Assembly (NCBI RefSeq): GCF_009389715.1
Contig: NC_052403.1
Coordinates: 13,158,297 to 13,222,296 of the forward strand
Source of the DNA: Phoenix dactylifera
Lineage: Eukaryota > Streptophyta > Magnoliopsida > Arecales > Arecaceae
DNA: 64,000 nt
Direction: 5' to 3'
Position 1 is the stretch's first letter. The number at the start of each line of letters is the position of its first letter. The translations under genes were made by a program, and so were the position numbers. The notes beneath the pieces were generated by a model. That model had not been told where the DNA came from. It saw only the letters and a program-made list of their open reading frames with translations, and did not search any database. Below, one piece after another: positions 1 through 14,500 of this stretch.

Positions 1-2573
1 TACATGGTTACAGCTTGTAGTAATGTTATAACGATCATTATAGAGCAAGAAATATTAATTAACATTTACGTTGGTTGAATAAAATAATTTTTAATAAAAA
101 AATATGCAATACCAAGTGTCATAATTAGATCCTATCAAATGCAAGAGGGAGAGCAAATCTATTATAAGAAAAGAGAAAAAAAAAAAGTAAAAAAGAGGAC
201 GAAGAGGAAAAAAAGACAGAAAGATTTATTCTTTCTCCATTATCGTTCTCTTGGCAATATAGGAGATACAAGATCTAGCAATCTATTTCATTTTCTCCTC
301 AATAGGCAATAGAAGCTTGATCTAGAATATAGATAGTTGCATATCAATATCCAAGAAGATAAAAGACAAGTTAGCAAGGTGTAAAACCTTATTGCTATCT
401 CTTACAAGGGTTTTGGGCAATGGTCATGATTGCAAGCTATACCAATGGTCATGGCCGGCATGATATGCCAGTGGTGGTCAATGAGATGGTCAATCATTGA
501 GGAAGAATAGGGAGAGAGATGAAAAGGGGTAATGTATTTTTCTTATTAGGATTTTAAGGTTTCAATGGCCTTACTAGGAATTGTATTTTAAAGCTAGATA
601 TTAACAAAATGTGATAGAAATTTCTTTGGTTTATTATAGTAAGCTAACATTGTGACAAAAACTCTTTTAATATGCCCAATATTATTAAGCTTGAACAAGA
701 ATTTCTTGTGCACTCAATGATGAGTTAAGATGAATGTCAAGTTTATTTATAGACAAACATTAACCTAGATAATGAGCTTATTTTGACATCAAATATGATT
801 TCTTTATATGGAATGGTTGATACCTATGTTGGAATTTTCAATGGTCATATAGGTTGGTAAAATAGGTCTAGGCTTTGAAATGTGAGTGAGAGGACTCAAG
901 TCTGAAAGCAAAAGTGATAAATTTCTATTGTGTAAAAATTGGCTGAAATTATTCTGCAAAAAAATCATGTCGACAAGTTTCTAACATATGACACAAGATA
1001 AGAAATCAAAAATGAGAGATAGTAAATTAATAAAGTAAATTACAAGCACTTCACTTTAATGACCTAGGGAATTATAGAACCTGCCAAATCCTAAATTTTA
1101 GCCAAGTTCATTTTACAGCTTCCAATCAAATAGTATATAAAATAGAGAAAAAAAGATTAAGGTTAACTAATGGTGCAACATGATATCCCATATATAGAAA
1201 ATTATTGCTGAATTAGAATACAGAAGCATTAGTCACTAACCATAAAATCTAAAACAAAGCGCAAAACAGGTATCCGAGAAGTTAGTAGCATCTCTTGATT
1301 ACGTTTTTATCAAGGTTGCTTAACAATTAGTAGCATCCTTACAGAAAAAGTAATCATTGCTATTAAACCACTCCATCTTTTAACTATAATTTTTTCTAGA
1401 ATAAATCAATGATTGTATAATTGTGTGTTTGAGTCATCATAATGAAAAGTGAATAATAGTAGCATTTTTTTGATACTAGAACTACCCATACTTATAGTAT
1501 AATTTTTAGATTAGTTTGCCTAAATACTAATAAAAAATATCAATATGATAAAAATAATTTATCGTATAAATAGTTGAAAAGTCAAATAATCATCAGTAGT
1601 CATACAATATACGGATGGTCATGATTGTGAGACTATTGTAGGATTAGATCTCCTCAGTTCTACCTCAAATTGGAAAGTCCTCAAATCCATGTTTAATGTC
1701 ATATATCATCCATATAAACTTCATATAGACTATTATATATTAGTTGGGTTACTTTTTAAGTTTAAATATATAATAGCTATTGCTCATATTTAAAAAATCC
1801 TTTTTGGGTTATCCACATGAGAAGTATATGGAAAAATACTAGTTTCCATAAGTAAAAGCATGACGATGATGCAGAAGAAACTTTTTGCACCCATAAAACC
1901 TGACAAGGGCAACATTGGCATCTGGTGAATTTTACGCAATGGGCGATATTCAGGCTGCATTGGCACAGGCATAAGGACAGAAAATATCCTGCCATAATCA
2001 AGGCTTCAATGTTAATGCTGATAGATTTCTATAATACAAAATTGAGCTATATCATCCGATCCTAAAATGTAAGATGTTCAAACTAAATAGAATCAAATAT
2101 GCAAAGTTCCTATATATTCACATAAAGAACTTGGTATGTAAAGCTTAAAAATTTAAGCAGATCGTGAAACACAAAAAAAAGAAGAGATAAATTGAATGCA
2201 ACTTCAAGTCAATCACTTTTATTGCAAATAATTAAGGATAGCTAAAAGGGTGGTTTCAGAACTTTGTGGGTGAGCTTAAATTATAAAATGAAAAATTACA
2301 AAGCATTCTTATGGTTCTGAATGATATTTCGCCAGTTTCATGTTTGTGTCCTAAAGTAAATGACTTACATCACAGCAGCCACCGGTTCTCACCATGGAGT
2401 AAATCAAATCAATAATCTTTATTTATATAGATGAAACTGGGTGCAGTGCCTCTCTCAGATGGAGGGGGAAAATTGCTATTTAAGCAATAGACCAAGCAAT
2501 GCACATTCACTTCTAAATGGTTGCCTCGTTCAACACCTGGCAAGCAACCAAATTCTGGTTTATGTTAGAAACC
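1..2573. other. AT-rich flank, no gene seen
   Basis: No open frame with a recognisable domain appears here on either strand. The part just below 2,573 should contain the 3' untranslated region and polyadenylation site of the minus-strand remodeller gene, but I could not fix its end. The rest is AT-rich sequence with short A and T runs. Confidence 0.5.
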
Positions 2574-5500
2574 CTATGGTCCCTTTACATCTGATGTTGA
2601 GTTGGAGAAGCCATGGCTCGAGCGCTTTTTCTTGTGGGTCCTCCAGGTAACAATGTTTTCTTTCCAGCTGCTGGTATCACCTTCACCTTCACCCTCATCT
2701 TCATCTTTGTTAGGCAGCACAAATCCAGTCTTGAATTTTTTGGTTGTTCTGCTCAACACATCATCACTGCCATCTTCACTCATCGTAGACCTGCTTATGT
2801 TCCTTTGCTCAGACATACTCTGCCCGCCCGCATCATCAGAGGCAGATTCATATGCATCAGAGGGATGTTCCCTCCTCTTTCCTCTTGCAGCAATCTTGGA
2901 CAAGTCTTCTCCATCCTCCACAGCCTTCATCCACTGGACATCACTAAGTAAATCAGCATAAATGACCTCTTTACGGCGTCTCTTCCCAGTGACCTGATTG
3001 CTCTTACTATCTAGGCCTTGGTTCCCTTTAGATTTGTGTTCACTAGTTTTAGGAAAGACCCAATCAGGCACCTCATTTTCCTCCATCAACCTTGACCTGT
3101 ATCTCTCTCTTTGCCGTCTCTCTTCATCCATCTTCTCAAACAGCCAGAACTCCTCTTCAGTTCGGGCTGCAAGGCGGTTTATCTCTCTCTCGCTTGGCAC
3201 ATCTGTTCCAAGAGAATTTGTGCCTCTCCGCATGATCTCTTGCAACATTTCTCTCCTGTCTTGTGCTGCACGAGAAAACAACAAAATATGATGTCAAACA
3301 GCTTCATGAATTGATTTGGTACGATCTATTAAACAACCAGAAATGATATAATAATTAGATGTCCCAGGATCATATACAAATACTAACCAGTGGAGGTAGT
3401 ATTGAATAATCCTGCCTGGATGACCTTTGCATCGATGCCCATCTTCTGCTTTGCACGTTCCAAGATTTCCTCTTCAATCGATCCAACGCTAACCAACACA
3501 AAGACACGAACTTCCTTCTTTTGCCCAATACGATGGGCACGATCCTCTGCCTGTTGGTCCATTTGAGGGTTCCAATCACTGTCAAAGATGATCACAGTAT
3601 CTGCAGTCTGCAAGTTTAATCCAAGACCACCAGCTCGAGTGCTCAAGAGAAACATGAAGTAGGGAGAGTCAGGTGCATTGAACTGTCTGAGTAATGTCCC
3701 TCGTTCTTCAGTCTTGGTTGACCCGTCAAGCCTAAGGTACTTAAAATCATATAGTTGCAAGTAGATCTCTAGAATATCAATTAGACGTGTCATCTGGGAG
3801 AAAAGCAGAACTCTGTGACCAGTTCTCTGCAGTTTTGGAAGCAAGCGATCAAGCAATTCAAACTTTCCTGATGCTCTAACAATTTGATCCTTTTGCCACA
3901 TGTTATATTCTGGTACAAACAGGAATGGATGATTGCAACACTTCCTGAGCTGCATCGACAAATTCTGAAGGCTCTTTGATTTTATGCCTGCATATAATAA
4001 TGCTTCCGCATCAGCACTAGATAATACTTCTTGTACAAAATAAAAACTTAAATCTTTTGTATAAACAACATATACAAGAATAACTGCAATAGACAGAAAA
4101 ACATGGGTTTCATATGAAGGAGACGATGAACAACAGCGGAAGAGTATGTCTTGTTTCTATATTTACACATATTTTGTTCTGGATGAACATTGTATTCACT
4201 GCCAAAGAGAGGACACAAACAGAACCTTCTGTTATATGAAACTCTGCACTCACAAATACAGGCAACTCTATATCACCTTTTACAAATCACACTCAGGGAA
4301 TATTACTCGAAAAAGAAATACAGATAGCACTTCAGGCATAAGTCTAACTTAAATTAGTTTATATGTATATGTTGAAATTTATCTTGGAAGATTTATTGCC
4401 CATGCTACTCTATATTTAAGTCAGTTTCAATTTATTTCGATATTTTTTTTCCACTTTTTTTCTTCAAATCAAAAAATTCCTATTTTTTTAACTATATTTA
4501 GCCGATAATTGTGAAAATAAAATATGCTAAGGGCCTGAAATCTTGACAAAGATGCTATAACTATTAGAGCCCACTCTCTCACCTAACTATTGGTCAATCC
4601 ATGTTAATCTGTAATCAACACAGATGAGAAATTGAATAACTATAGATGATTTTCCCTACAGTCAAAACACTTTGTTGCTTCAATGCGATAAGGTCACTCA
4701 TCTGAAAGAAAGAAAGATAGAGAACAAAAAGAATAAAAGCAAAAAAGGAACAACATCAAGGCAATTTGTCATCCATTCCCTGGTGAAAGCATGAGATCAT
4801 GAGCCCCGTCAAAACATGAGAAGGAAGTTATGCCATATGGTGCCAAAGAGTGATCCAAATTCTCATTAATTTCCGAGCAGTATACAAGCAAAAGGCATCC
4901 CTAGATAAAGATGACCTTTACAATGTCCCTATGGAGTCCATAAGAGGTGAAATGAGGAATACTTTAACACCATCTCTTTGTTAATGAAGTGGCCAGATTC
5001 CCAAAAGAGCTATCTTTAAAGCGGAGATGTATCAACAACGGAGGGGTCATTAAGATAATAAAGGGTTCGCCAAATTTCAAACAATGATAAAAAGATTCAA
5101 CTTAGGCACCACACAAGTCCAGAATAAAAGTATGCTTCCTTGTGCCTTACGAGGTCCAAATGATAATACTCTTCCTCAAACCATAACAAGTTATCAAAGA
5201 GAGCAACTTTGGTTGTCAACCCTATTATAACTACTCCCCTTGCAAGGAACTATAAAAGATATATTTTGACAGAATAAAAGTATGCTTCCCTGTACCTTAC
5301 GGGTTACAAATGATAATATTCTTCCTCAACCCAGAACAAGCTATCAAAGAGAGCATCTTTGGTTGTCAACAATATTATGACTACTCCCCTTGCAAGGAAC
5401 TATAAAAGATATATTTTGACAGAGAGCTAAAATATAGTCAACTAAACCAAAAAATCTATGTTGTCAAAGCCAGTCAGGAGCACGAAGGAAATGGGTGGAT

Positions 5501-8500
5501 TGTGGAGGTTTGATGCAATGTTGACAACCAGTTGCAAAAAACAAGTCAAACTACGAGTAGTACAATGAAGATTTGAGAACTCCAATAAGAAGGGTAGTTT
5601 TATTTTACCCAAAAAAGGGGTACTTTAATTCTTGTTGAAGGGTGTAGAAGGTAGGGCTGCAAATGAGCAAGTCAACCTATGACAAGACCTAGTGCCGACC
5701 CGATTAGACCCAATCCAATCTGTTTTGAATGACCCATGGGCAGGATTGGGGCTAAAAAATGGAACCTCTGCAAACCGGGGCCAGGTCTAGTTTTGTAATT
5801 TCTAAACCGACCCAGCATGACTTGTATATCCTCCAAATCTAACTCAGGCCGACAAAAATATGCTCAACCCAATCATTATGCTTAAAGTGAATGCTCAAAG
5901 ACAAATTGCTAGAACAAAATTTCTTGTAAGATAATATTCTACCATCTTATGAATGCTTAAAGTGAAGAATAGATGGAGAGCATAGTCGGTGAAACCGTCC
6001 CGAACCGTCCGGTTTGAGGCGTCTCAAGCTGTACCGGCGGCGGACCGAGACGGTTCCGGCAACGAAAACAAGAACCGGCAAAGGAGGGGGAGAAGGAGAC
6101 GAAAAAAGAGGAAAAGAGAGAGCGAGAGCGGGGGAGGGAGGGAGAGGGAGAGGGAGAGGGAGAGAGAGGAAGAGAGAAAAATGTGGAGGCCAACCGACGG
6201 AGGCCGGGGAGCCGCCGCGCGGAGGCGGAGGCTGGGGAGCCCCTGTTTCAAACGAAACAGGGGACCGGAGGCAGAGCCCCTTCTCCACTTCCTTCGTGCG
6301 GCGGCCGAAGGCTCTCCGGCGATCTCATCCTCTCTCTTTTTCTCTCTCCCATTCTTCCTTTCACCCGCCTCTTCTACCGTGTCGTTACAGGCCCGACATG
6401 GCACGGGGCTGTACTGACTCGTGCCGCTGGACAACCAGTTCGGGGACCAGTACTGGCATAACAGTCCTTGATGGCGATACTCTTTTAGGTCTACCCCTGA
6501 TGTCACTGGAAGCTTTTCCAAATCCTTTCACACTAATCCCACCCTTATTAGTTTAGGGATCCCCTGCCTCTAGCTAGCATGAAACAGAAATTTAAGCACC
6601 TCTCCATACCAAGGCCTACTAAAATCTTGATGAATATGTGCAAAGCATCTCAATTAGTTCTCTACCGCTTCCCATATTCGGACGCTATGAACCCAAGACT
6701 CTAATAAATTCTTTCCTACCTCTGTCCTTCCTAGTTATTACCAAACAATCTCAACATTTCCATCTATGTTCATCTGTTGCTTAGATGATTGTTTATTTCC
6801 TAACATATGAACCACACATTGCAGGCCTTATCAAAATTTCCCGTCATCAAGAAATTCATCAATTACATTATACTCTAGAAGAACCACTACATTTCATCCA
6901 CCTAGCCCTAATTCTAATAGATACATCTTCATTTATCACTCGATTCTTTTGTATAAAAGATGAGAAAATTGAACCAGTCACACCATCACATCTCCCATCC
7001 AACAATCTTGACTCAGGAGTTATTATCATTTCAATTGAAAGTTTGAAACAGCACATTCCATGCACTCTTTCTACTAATTCTTGATATCCCCTTTAAGGCT
7101 TTCCTCCATAAATTCCAATTTGATCTTAATTCAATATTTTGTTGGCTTGAAATGACACATAAACAGTGCAATTTTTTCGAATATTAGCAGATAGCTCATT
7201 TATTACCAGTGTAAAGAAACGGACAAAATGATTTCAAGAAAGTAAAACAAAGACAACATTCACCAGTTTAACATACCAGATTCCAGACCAACACGTCCTA
7301 TGTCAGTGACCTGTTGATAATAAGCTTTCTGCCAAGCAGACAAATCACATTTTAGTATGACTTGTGTTTTCCCTGGAAGATATTTCTCCACCTCATCCTT
7401 CTTTCTTCTCAACAAAAATGGTCTGATAACCTGAAAATTAGAGAATATCATCACTAAAAGTGGCATCATTAAATTAAAATATAAACAGATAGCAGTGCAA
7501 GTATTAGTAATCACTTGATGCAAACGACGAATAATTAATAGCTCTTCCTCATCTGTAAGAGATACTTCACATCGATCTGCAAAGGGTGCATTAAACCAAT
7601 CTTCGAAGTTCTGTACCGAATTAAAAATGCTGGGTAGAAGAAAATTAAGCAGTGCCCACAACTCTTGCAGACTATTCTGTATCGGGGTACCAGTCAATAG
7701 TAGCCTACGTCGAATACGATAACTGCATCCACAATAAGAAATTTTTATCAGAAAAAAGGAACATTCATAAAATTTAACATTATAATCCAATCATATATTA
7801 AAACTGGAAGGAACAGACTGAAAAGGCTACAAATAGATCCATACAACATGAAAGCAACAAGGCTCCTTTCAAAGTAGTAAAGTCGTAGGTACATGTGTAG
7901 ATTATAGGGATAGGAACCATTCATGAGGATGGTCTGCTGAATTATTCCACATCAGATATATCCTAGGGAAATCTCTCAGATATATAAAAATATTTTAGCA
8001 TGTTTATCATACATGTATGGTCTAACATTTCAGTTATTAAACAATGACTGACAGTAATAATGGGAATATGGAATTCTAATGTTTAAGCAAGCAATGATCA
8101 TGTAGTGATAGCTGATAAGCCCAAACAGAGCCAATAACATGGAACATCATCGGTTAACTTAAAAAACAAGACGAACCCGTTTATTTTTTACATTCACTCA
8201 CATAATAAGTTCTTAAAAGAACAGAGTTCAGAAGTTTATATCAGTCACATTTCCCGTGAGAACAAAATAAGCCAGTGAATGTTCATATAAAGTGAAAATA
8301 ATTGGAAAATCAAAATAAATAATGTATAGTCAAGAAGAAGAAGAAACAACTTTCAGTCAACGAACAGGCAAATTTAAAGAATGACTTTCAGTAGGAGAAT
8401 AAGGCCTAATGGAAGTCAGAATGGTAACTTGCACTTAATATGGAGTACAAACAGTATTTTGTATGGCATATGTACGACAATTCACTTTCATAAAACTAAG

Positions 8501-11500
8501 AACATAAGACTCATCCAGTATAAATTATGATGACGATATCTTGATTTCACTGTTTGAGTACAAAATTCTTGTTTGCCATTTGCAAAGTTTTTCTAATATT
8601 TGTTTACTCGTTTTTTCTCCGTTTTGTATTGGGGTCAAGCTTTTAATAACAGCAATATAACCAGACAATGGACGCCCTCCTAAACTGTCATATATCTTTA
8701 TAACCGAAATAAAGACCATTATTTGCCAGTTCAATCATTTACTCTGTAAATTTGCAAATAATATAATTACTCTCATAATGGCTGCTATTTGCCATTATAA
8801 TAGGAAATAATGCATTGTAATGGAAATTTGCTGTTATATGCTCAAAACACTGCCCGTAAAATAATAAGATATTTTTCAGCTGGCATAGAAAACTGAACAT
8901 TAAAATGTTTTTATTTATACAAATAGCAACAATGCCAAACAATGGTGGTTGTTCCATTCATATATTGGCTGTTAAACTAGGAATGCAAATTGGCTGGACG
9001 ACGGTCCAACTTTTACACTGTTTGAGCCTGGTCTTTGGGCTTTTCCGATTGAAAATTTTGCATACCCTCAGTCCAGGCCTAGCCCATTTCCATCCCTACT
9101 TGTGACTTGTAGACAATGTTATGTGTCAGTTAGATTCCCGCATACAAAATGTAAAAGGAGACCTCCTGAACTTTTATATTGCCATTATCACTATAAAATC
9201 TTAGATTGTTGTTATAACATTATAATGTCTGTTATATTTTCATTGTAACATAATAAACTGTTGTTTAGCTTGGCTTCAGCCTAGATGTTTCCAAAGTACT
9301 CTTGCAGAAATAGGAGCCCAAACTGATATATCAATACGCAGCTTGTGATAAACTCAAAAAAAGATGCTTTTTGACAAGTAACCTCAACAGGCAATCACTT
9401 CTCTAAAATGCCAATTAGCCTGAACAATGCAGATATAGAAATTCAGGCATTTCTTTTTGACCTCAATCACTTCATTAAGCTGTATTATACAAATCCAACC
9501 AGCATCTTCCAGGAAACTCAGTGTTTATTGAACAAATTCTAGGAGTATTTTATATTATTGAATCAAAAGCTTGCGTCATCTTTTATTTATATATATAACT
9601 AACAGGTGGAAAACATCTGTAGATTTCTAAATTTCTATTTGGTCAATTCCTAGTTATGCTTTTTTATTGTTTAAGTAGTTACGCATTTTAAAATGTCGGT
9701 TACAAGATTGAATATATATTATTTACACCACAAAAAAAGATAAATCAGATTAAATAAAAATAATAGTTACAAGATTGAATCAAATATCCAAACCTTAAAA
9801 AAATACATAGAATCGAAAAGTAGCATACCCTGAAACAAGTGTCTTGGCAAGAGCACACTCATGGTTTTTCAGACGGTGTCCTTCATCAACAATCATGTAA
9901 TACCAGTGAATTTTCTTCAAAAAAGCTTTATCTCTCATTATCAGATCATAGTGTGTGATCATCACGTTAAATTTTCCTTCTCCTGAGTACTCCTCCCTCA
10001 TTGCCTTCCTTTCATCTAGGCGCCCATCATATAGAACCGTCACAATACTAACTCACATAGGAGAAGCAGGATGTTAAAACAAGAAAAAAAAGGTACCAGT
10101 GTTAAAACAAGTGGTGCATCAAAATCTTATTTTCCATCTTTGAATATAAAGTATGTACCTCGGTGCCCAAGTTGAAAATTCATTAATCCAATTTGGCAGT
10201 ACTGCCTTTGGAGCAACAATCAAGTGAGGTCCAGTTACACCCTTGTTTTCCACTAAATATGCAATTAACGCTATGGTCTGAATTGTCTTTCCTAGACCCA
10301 TTTCATCAGCCAGTATACCATTTAAGTTGTTGTTAAACAAGGAAAGCATCCATTGAAGTCCTTCTAATTGGTAAGGTCTTAGTTCCCCACCCTGAAGCAT
10401 TGATGGCTGCTCTGTGACCTACAAAATTCAGAAAGTCATTACTTGGATCATCTGTTCGGTATAGGGCAATACATATAAAATGATAGAGATGGTGTATAAT
10501 TACTAAAAGAAGAAAGGAATAGGAAAAATAATAAACAAATTTTTAAGCTGCATGGAGTCAAATCTAAAGAAGAAACATTTAGACAAGCACTACTCAAACT
10601 TATCAAAGAAGCAGTACAAAAAAAAAGGAAAAAACTAAAGGCAGGAAATGATGGTAGTTATGCTGAAAATAAGAGCTGGATCTGAAACAATATGAATACA
10701 ATATACAATAACCACCAGAAAGAAAGCATCTTGTTAATATTTCACACTAACAGGAAAAGTAACCCCGGAAAGTTATAGTACTCATGCATGCCCAAAAGTA
10801 AAAGAATAACAAATATATATTGGCAATATCATCATTAGTTGTAAGAAAATAAAATTTATAGGTTGTCAAAACAAGGCTCTGCAACTTAACCAAGAAATTC
10901 TGATGGAGATCAAAGCCTCCTTTGTTTAGTTCTTCTTCTTTGTAACATAATAAAATATCTCTTAAAAGGTAAGAAAATTTTGAAACAGTCAAAATAATTG
11001 TCTGAAAGAAAAAACAAGATTTAGTAATTTGTACCAGGTAGCCATATCTGACAAGGATTAATAAAACTCTTTCTTTGACCTCAAGAAAGGTTGTTTAGGA
11101 TATTGTCCAGAATTCCTCTAACATCTTAAGCTATTGCATGACTATCCAGATTATTTCCAAAAGTAAAAATAACAGGTCCCTTTTACTTCCTTCCGCTAAT
11201 ATGCACGAGGGGATGAAACTATAATAGTAGCATGCTGCCTTACAATAAATATAATATAGGATAATCTTGATACTTTGTACTATATTTAACTCCGCATTAC
11301 TCACTACATTTTCCAAATTGTTCTGTGACTTTCTTGCCAAGTAGAAGAAAGTACAGACTCTAGAAAGTCGCTATCTGAATTCTTCTCAGGCATTAATTAA
11401 TAACAAAGATAATTTCTAAGAAGCCTCTCTGCTGCAAATGATCCATTCTGAAAATTCCAACCATTCAATTTTTCATATGGTACTCCTAAAAGTATATTGT

Positions 11501-14500
11501 GTACATATTGGAATACCAAATTTCAGTGACACAAGGAATACGTAAATGCTGAGGTTACCATCGACCATGGCCTACTTACTGGTTCTCAACCTCAAATGAA
11601 TAAACACGTGTCATGTTTAAACAATCAGAATCCTTGACCCATAAATTTCCAAGTTTGCCCATTATGCAAGAAAAAGTCATAACATTTTGAATCTATTTTA
11701 TTACCGAAGCATTTCCTTTAGTGTTTTCTCATAATTTAGCTCATATTAGAGTTAGGCATGTGCAATGTACGTGATATGGAGACAAACAAACCCCAAGCAG
11801 GGCCTTGCACACCACTCAGGAGTTTGTTTTTAATAATATAGCTCATATATAACTGTATATGACAACCAAATCCATAGCTAAATTCCTAAATTTTCCAAAA
11901 GGACAGTTCTCACCCCTGAATTCCCTCATAGAATCAGCATCTAGGTTATCTACAATATAGATTGATCAATATAAACATTCAAAAAAAATGACCATTTCAG
12001 AACTCAAACTATCCAACCATTATGAATGATTGCTAAATCATGATAAAATGTAGCGGTACAATCCCGACAAATTTTTACAGATTTTCTTATCAACAAAGAA
12101 ATTGACATTAATCTACAAATAACCATTTGTATTTATCTTATTTAAAAAAAAACATTATGTTAAGCCCCAACATTTCCTTTCTATAATATCCTGGTTCCAG
12201 TCTAGTCCTGGAGGATGTTCATGCCACAATTTATCTGCTTTCTCTAATGAGCAATCATAGGCATATACATAACACCTTGACATGAAGAATCCAACTGGTC
12301 AAATATCAGGAAAGACAGAGAAGGGAAAGAAAAAAAGATGGACAGTTTTTGTATAGTGAGAATAAAGAAAGGTAGAAATCGGGAGCGCTAGTGAAAGTTA
12401 ACAACTTGCAACACTAAAAGATAAGTGAATAGGTATCCTTAAGGTTGTCCAAACACATCTATCAAGGCCAAGAAGCAGCCCATTAAGGTTTAGAGCTCAG
12501 ACTTGTGTACTGGACTATAAACAACAAGAAAATTGATACATCTAAATAACAGTGAGAAGGAAAACAAAGAAGCCTATCTTGAGTGAGAAAGAACAAATTG
12601 AGAGAACCCATAATGTTAAGCTCAAATATAAGGTAGAAAAAATTGCTTCTTATCATTATGCCATGTAGTTAATACCTTGCCAATACAAAACAATGGTTAC
12701 AATTTCAGACTGGAAATTTAGAAATGTCAATTTGCAATTAACAATATTGGGACAGAAACAGCATCAAAATGATCTTTTTCCAAGAATGTTTAAATTTCAC
12801 TGACATTGTACTTTGCACCAAAACAACAAAAACAAACGTAATCCATCAATTCTTGGATATACATTTAACTCCCACTGGTGATTTGAAACTTGAGTTTATT
12901 TATTAAAAAACAGCACTAATCACTATATAGAGAGTATAGAGAGAGCTTAAACTTTTGGACATGGGTTTAAATTTATATTAGATCCTACAGAAACCAATTG
13001 AAAGTACTCATACTGCTAGAAGTGCCAAAAATAAAGATAGCACTTATTTTCTTTTCTTTTCTTTTTTTTTTTTTCTTTTTTTTTTTGGGGGGGGGGGGGG
13101 GGGGAGCACTTACCTTTTCCTGAATTGAATGGACAGCAGAATTATACTGTCGTTGTCCTTCAAGCAAATCATTAGCCTTCACATTTGGACCAGAATCTCC
13201 ATTAACAACTTCTGTATCATCATCTAAAGGCAACTCGCCTGGAGTTTCGCTCTTTGAGATCTGCAAAGGATCATCAGACTCAGAGCTTTTACGAGCTTCA
13301 AGCCCATCCAAATGCTCTGCATCCTTTTGCCGCTGAACGGCAGCTCCAAGACCAACAAGAAGGTCATTTGTTTTCCCAAGGAGCATTGTTAAGCGTTCAT
13401 TCTTGCTCTCTTCTACCATGCGCATATATGCTTCTTGATCATCTGCTTTTAGTGCCTGGAACCTCAATTTTTCTGCACGTGTAGCACGCTGCCTTTGCCT
13501 TGCATGCCATGCCTAAATTGCAAAAATCCCAATTAAATCTTTCCACAATTTGACTTACAAAAGAAAATCTTAATAGTCAAAGTGTTTGAAAGCAACAATA
13601 GTTTCTTGGGGAACTTAAAATTTCTTTAAAATAAAAGCAAAGATGTTAGGTCATTAGAGGCATAAAACAGATCAAGCTAATATGCCCCCTTTTAAACCAA
13701 CACACGTCATAATACTGACATACACTCAAAAATTTTGCAGTGATTCATGGCTTTGCCATATCAGACTTGTTAACAGAACAGTAGATGAGTTTCTTAAGTC
13801 ACAAATAACAGTCTGATGGAACAAAACAATTAAAACGCATCAAAAAAATAAATGCAATCACACCTGAACTCCATCGTTTCTTTGTTTACGTCGTTTCAGA
13901 GCAGCTTGTGCTTGCAACTGAAATTCACGAGCAGCATTAAGAATTTCTGCAAAGAATTTCCTCTTCCTGGTCTCTACTCGGTTCTTTTCCTCCTCTTCTA
14001 ATCTTGACAACCTCTGCCATGAGGAACATTGCAACAAAAAAGTTGTAGTTTTTCTTTCAAATAAAACAGCTGATAGCAGAATTCTAGGATAGTACAAGAG
14101 AAAATGGCAACAAATAACCTCTGCATCTCTTTTTTTCCGCTGATGATCGTCAGCTTCCATTGCAAAAGCATCTCCAATACCATACATGTTACAGGGATAT
14201 CGCAGTCGCATCATTCCCCAGTCAAACAATTGTTTGTCAGGATATGCACATTTCTCATGTAACCAGTACTCTGCACTCACGTCAGATCGCACCTTCCTCT
14301 GTAATTCTAATAACTGGAGGGGAAAGAAAAGATAGTCATAAGGAAAACTCCAGTCATTTTCTAAGTGCAAAAGAAGAAAAAAGATTCAGGTACATCAGAG
14401 GTAATCAAACTCCTCATCACAAGTTTCAGCAAGAAGGTTTTACTAACAACCTACGTGCTAAAGTCTCAAACAATTACAACATGGGGTATCGAGACCACAT

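Noticed and set aside
5652..5900. Possible MITE starting TAGGGCTGCAAATG
   Set aside because: Only the left terminus is recognisable. No right end or target duplication was found.
5989..6556. Overlapping open frames rich in Arg, Glu, Gly and Ser on both strands
   Set aside because: They follow the GA/CT composition of the hairpin element, occur in several frames at once and show no domain.
12985..13110. Extension of remodeller exon 6 into a Pro run followed by a Lys run
   Set aside because: This is read-through past a good GTAAGT donor into the C18 and A-rich tract. The true exon ends at 13,114 and joins exon 7 in frame.
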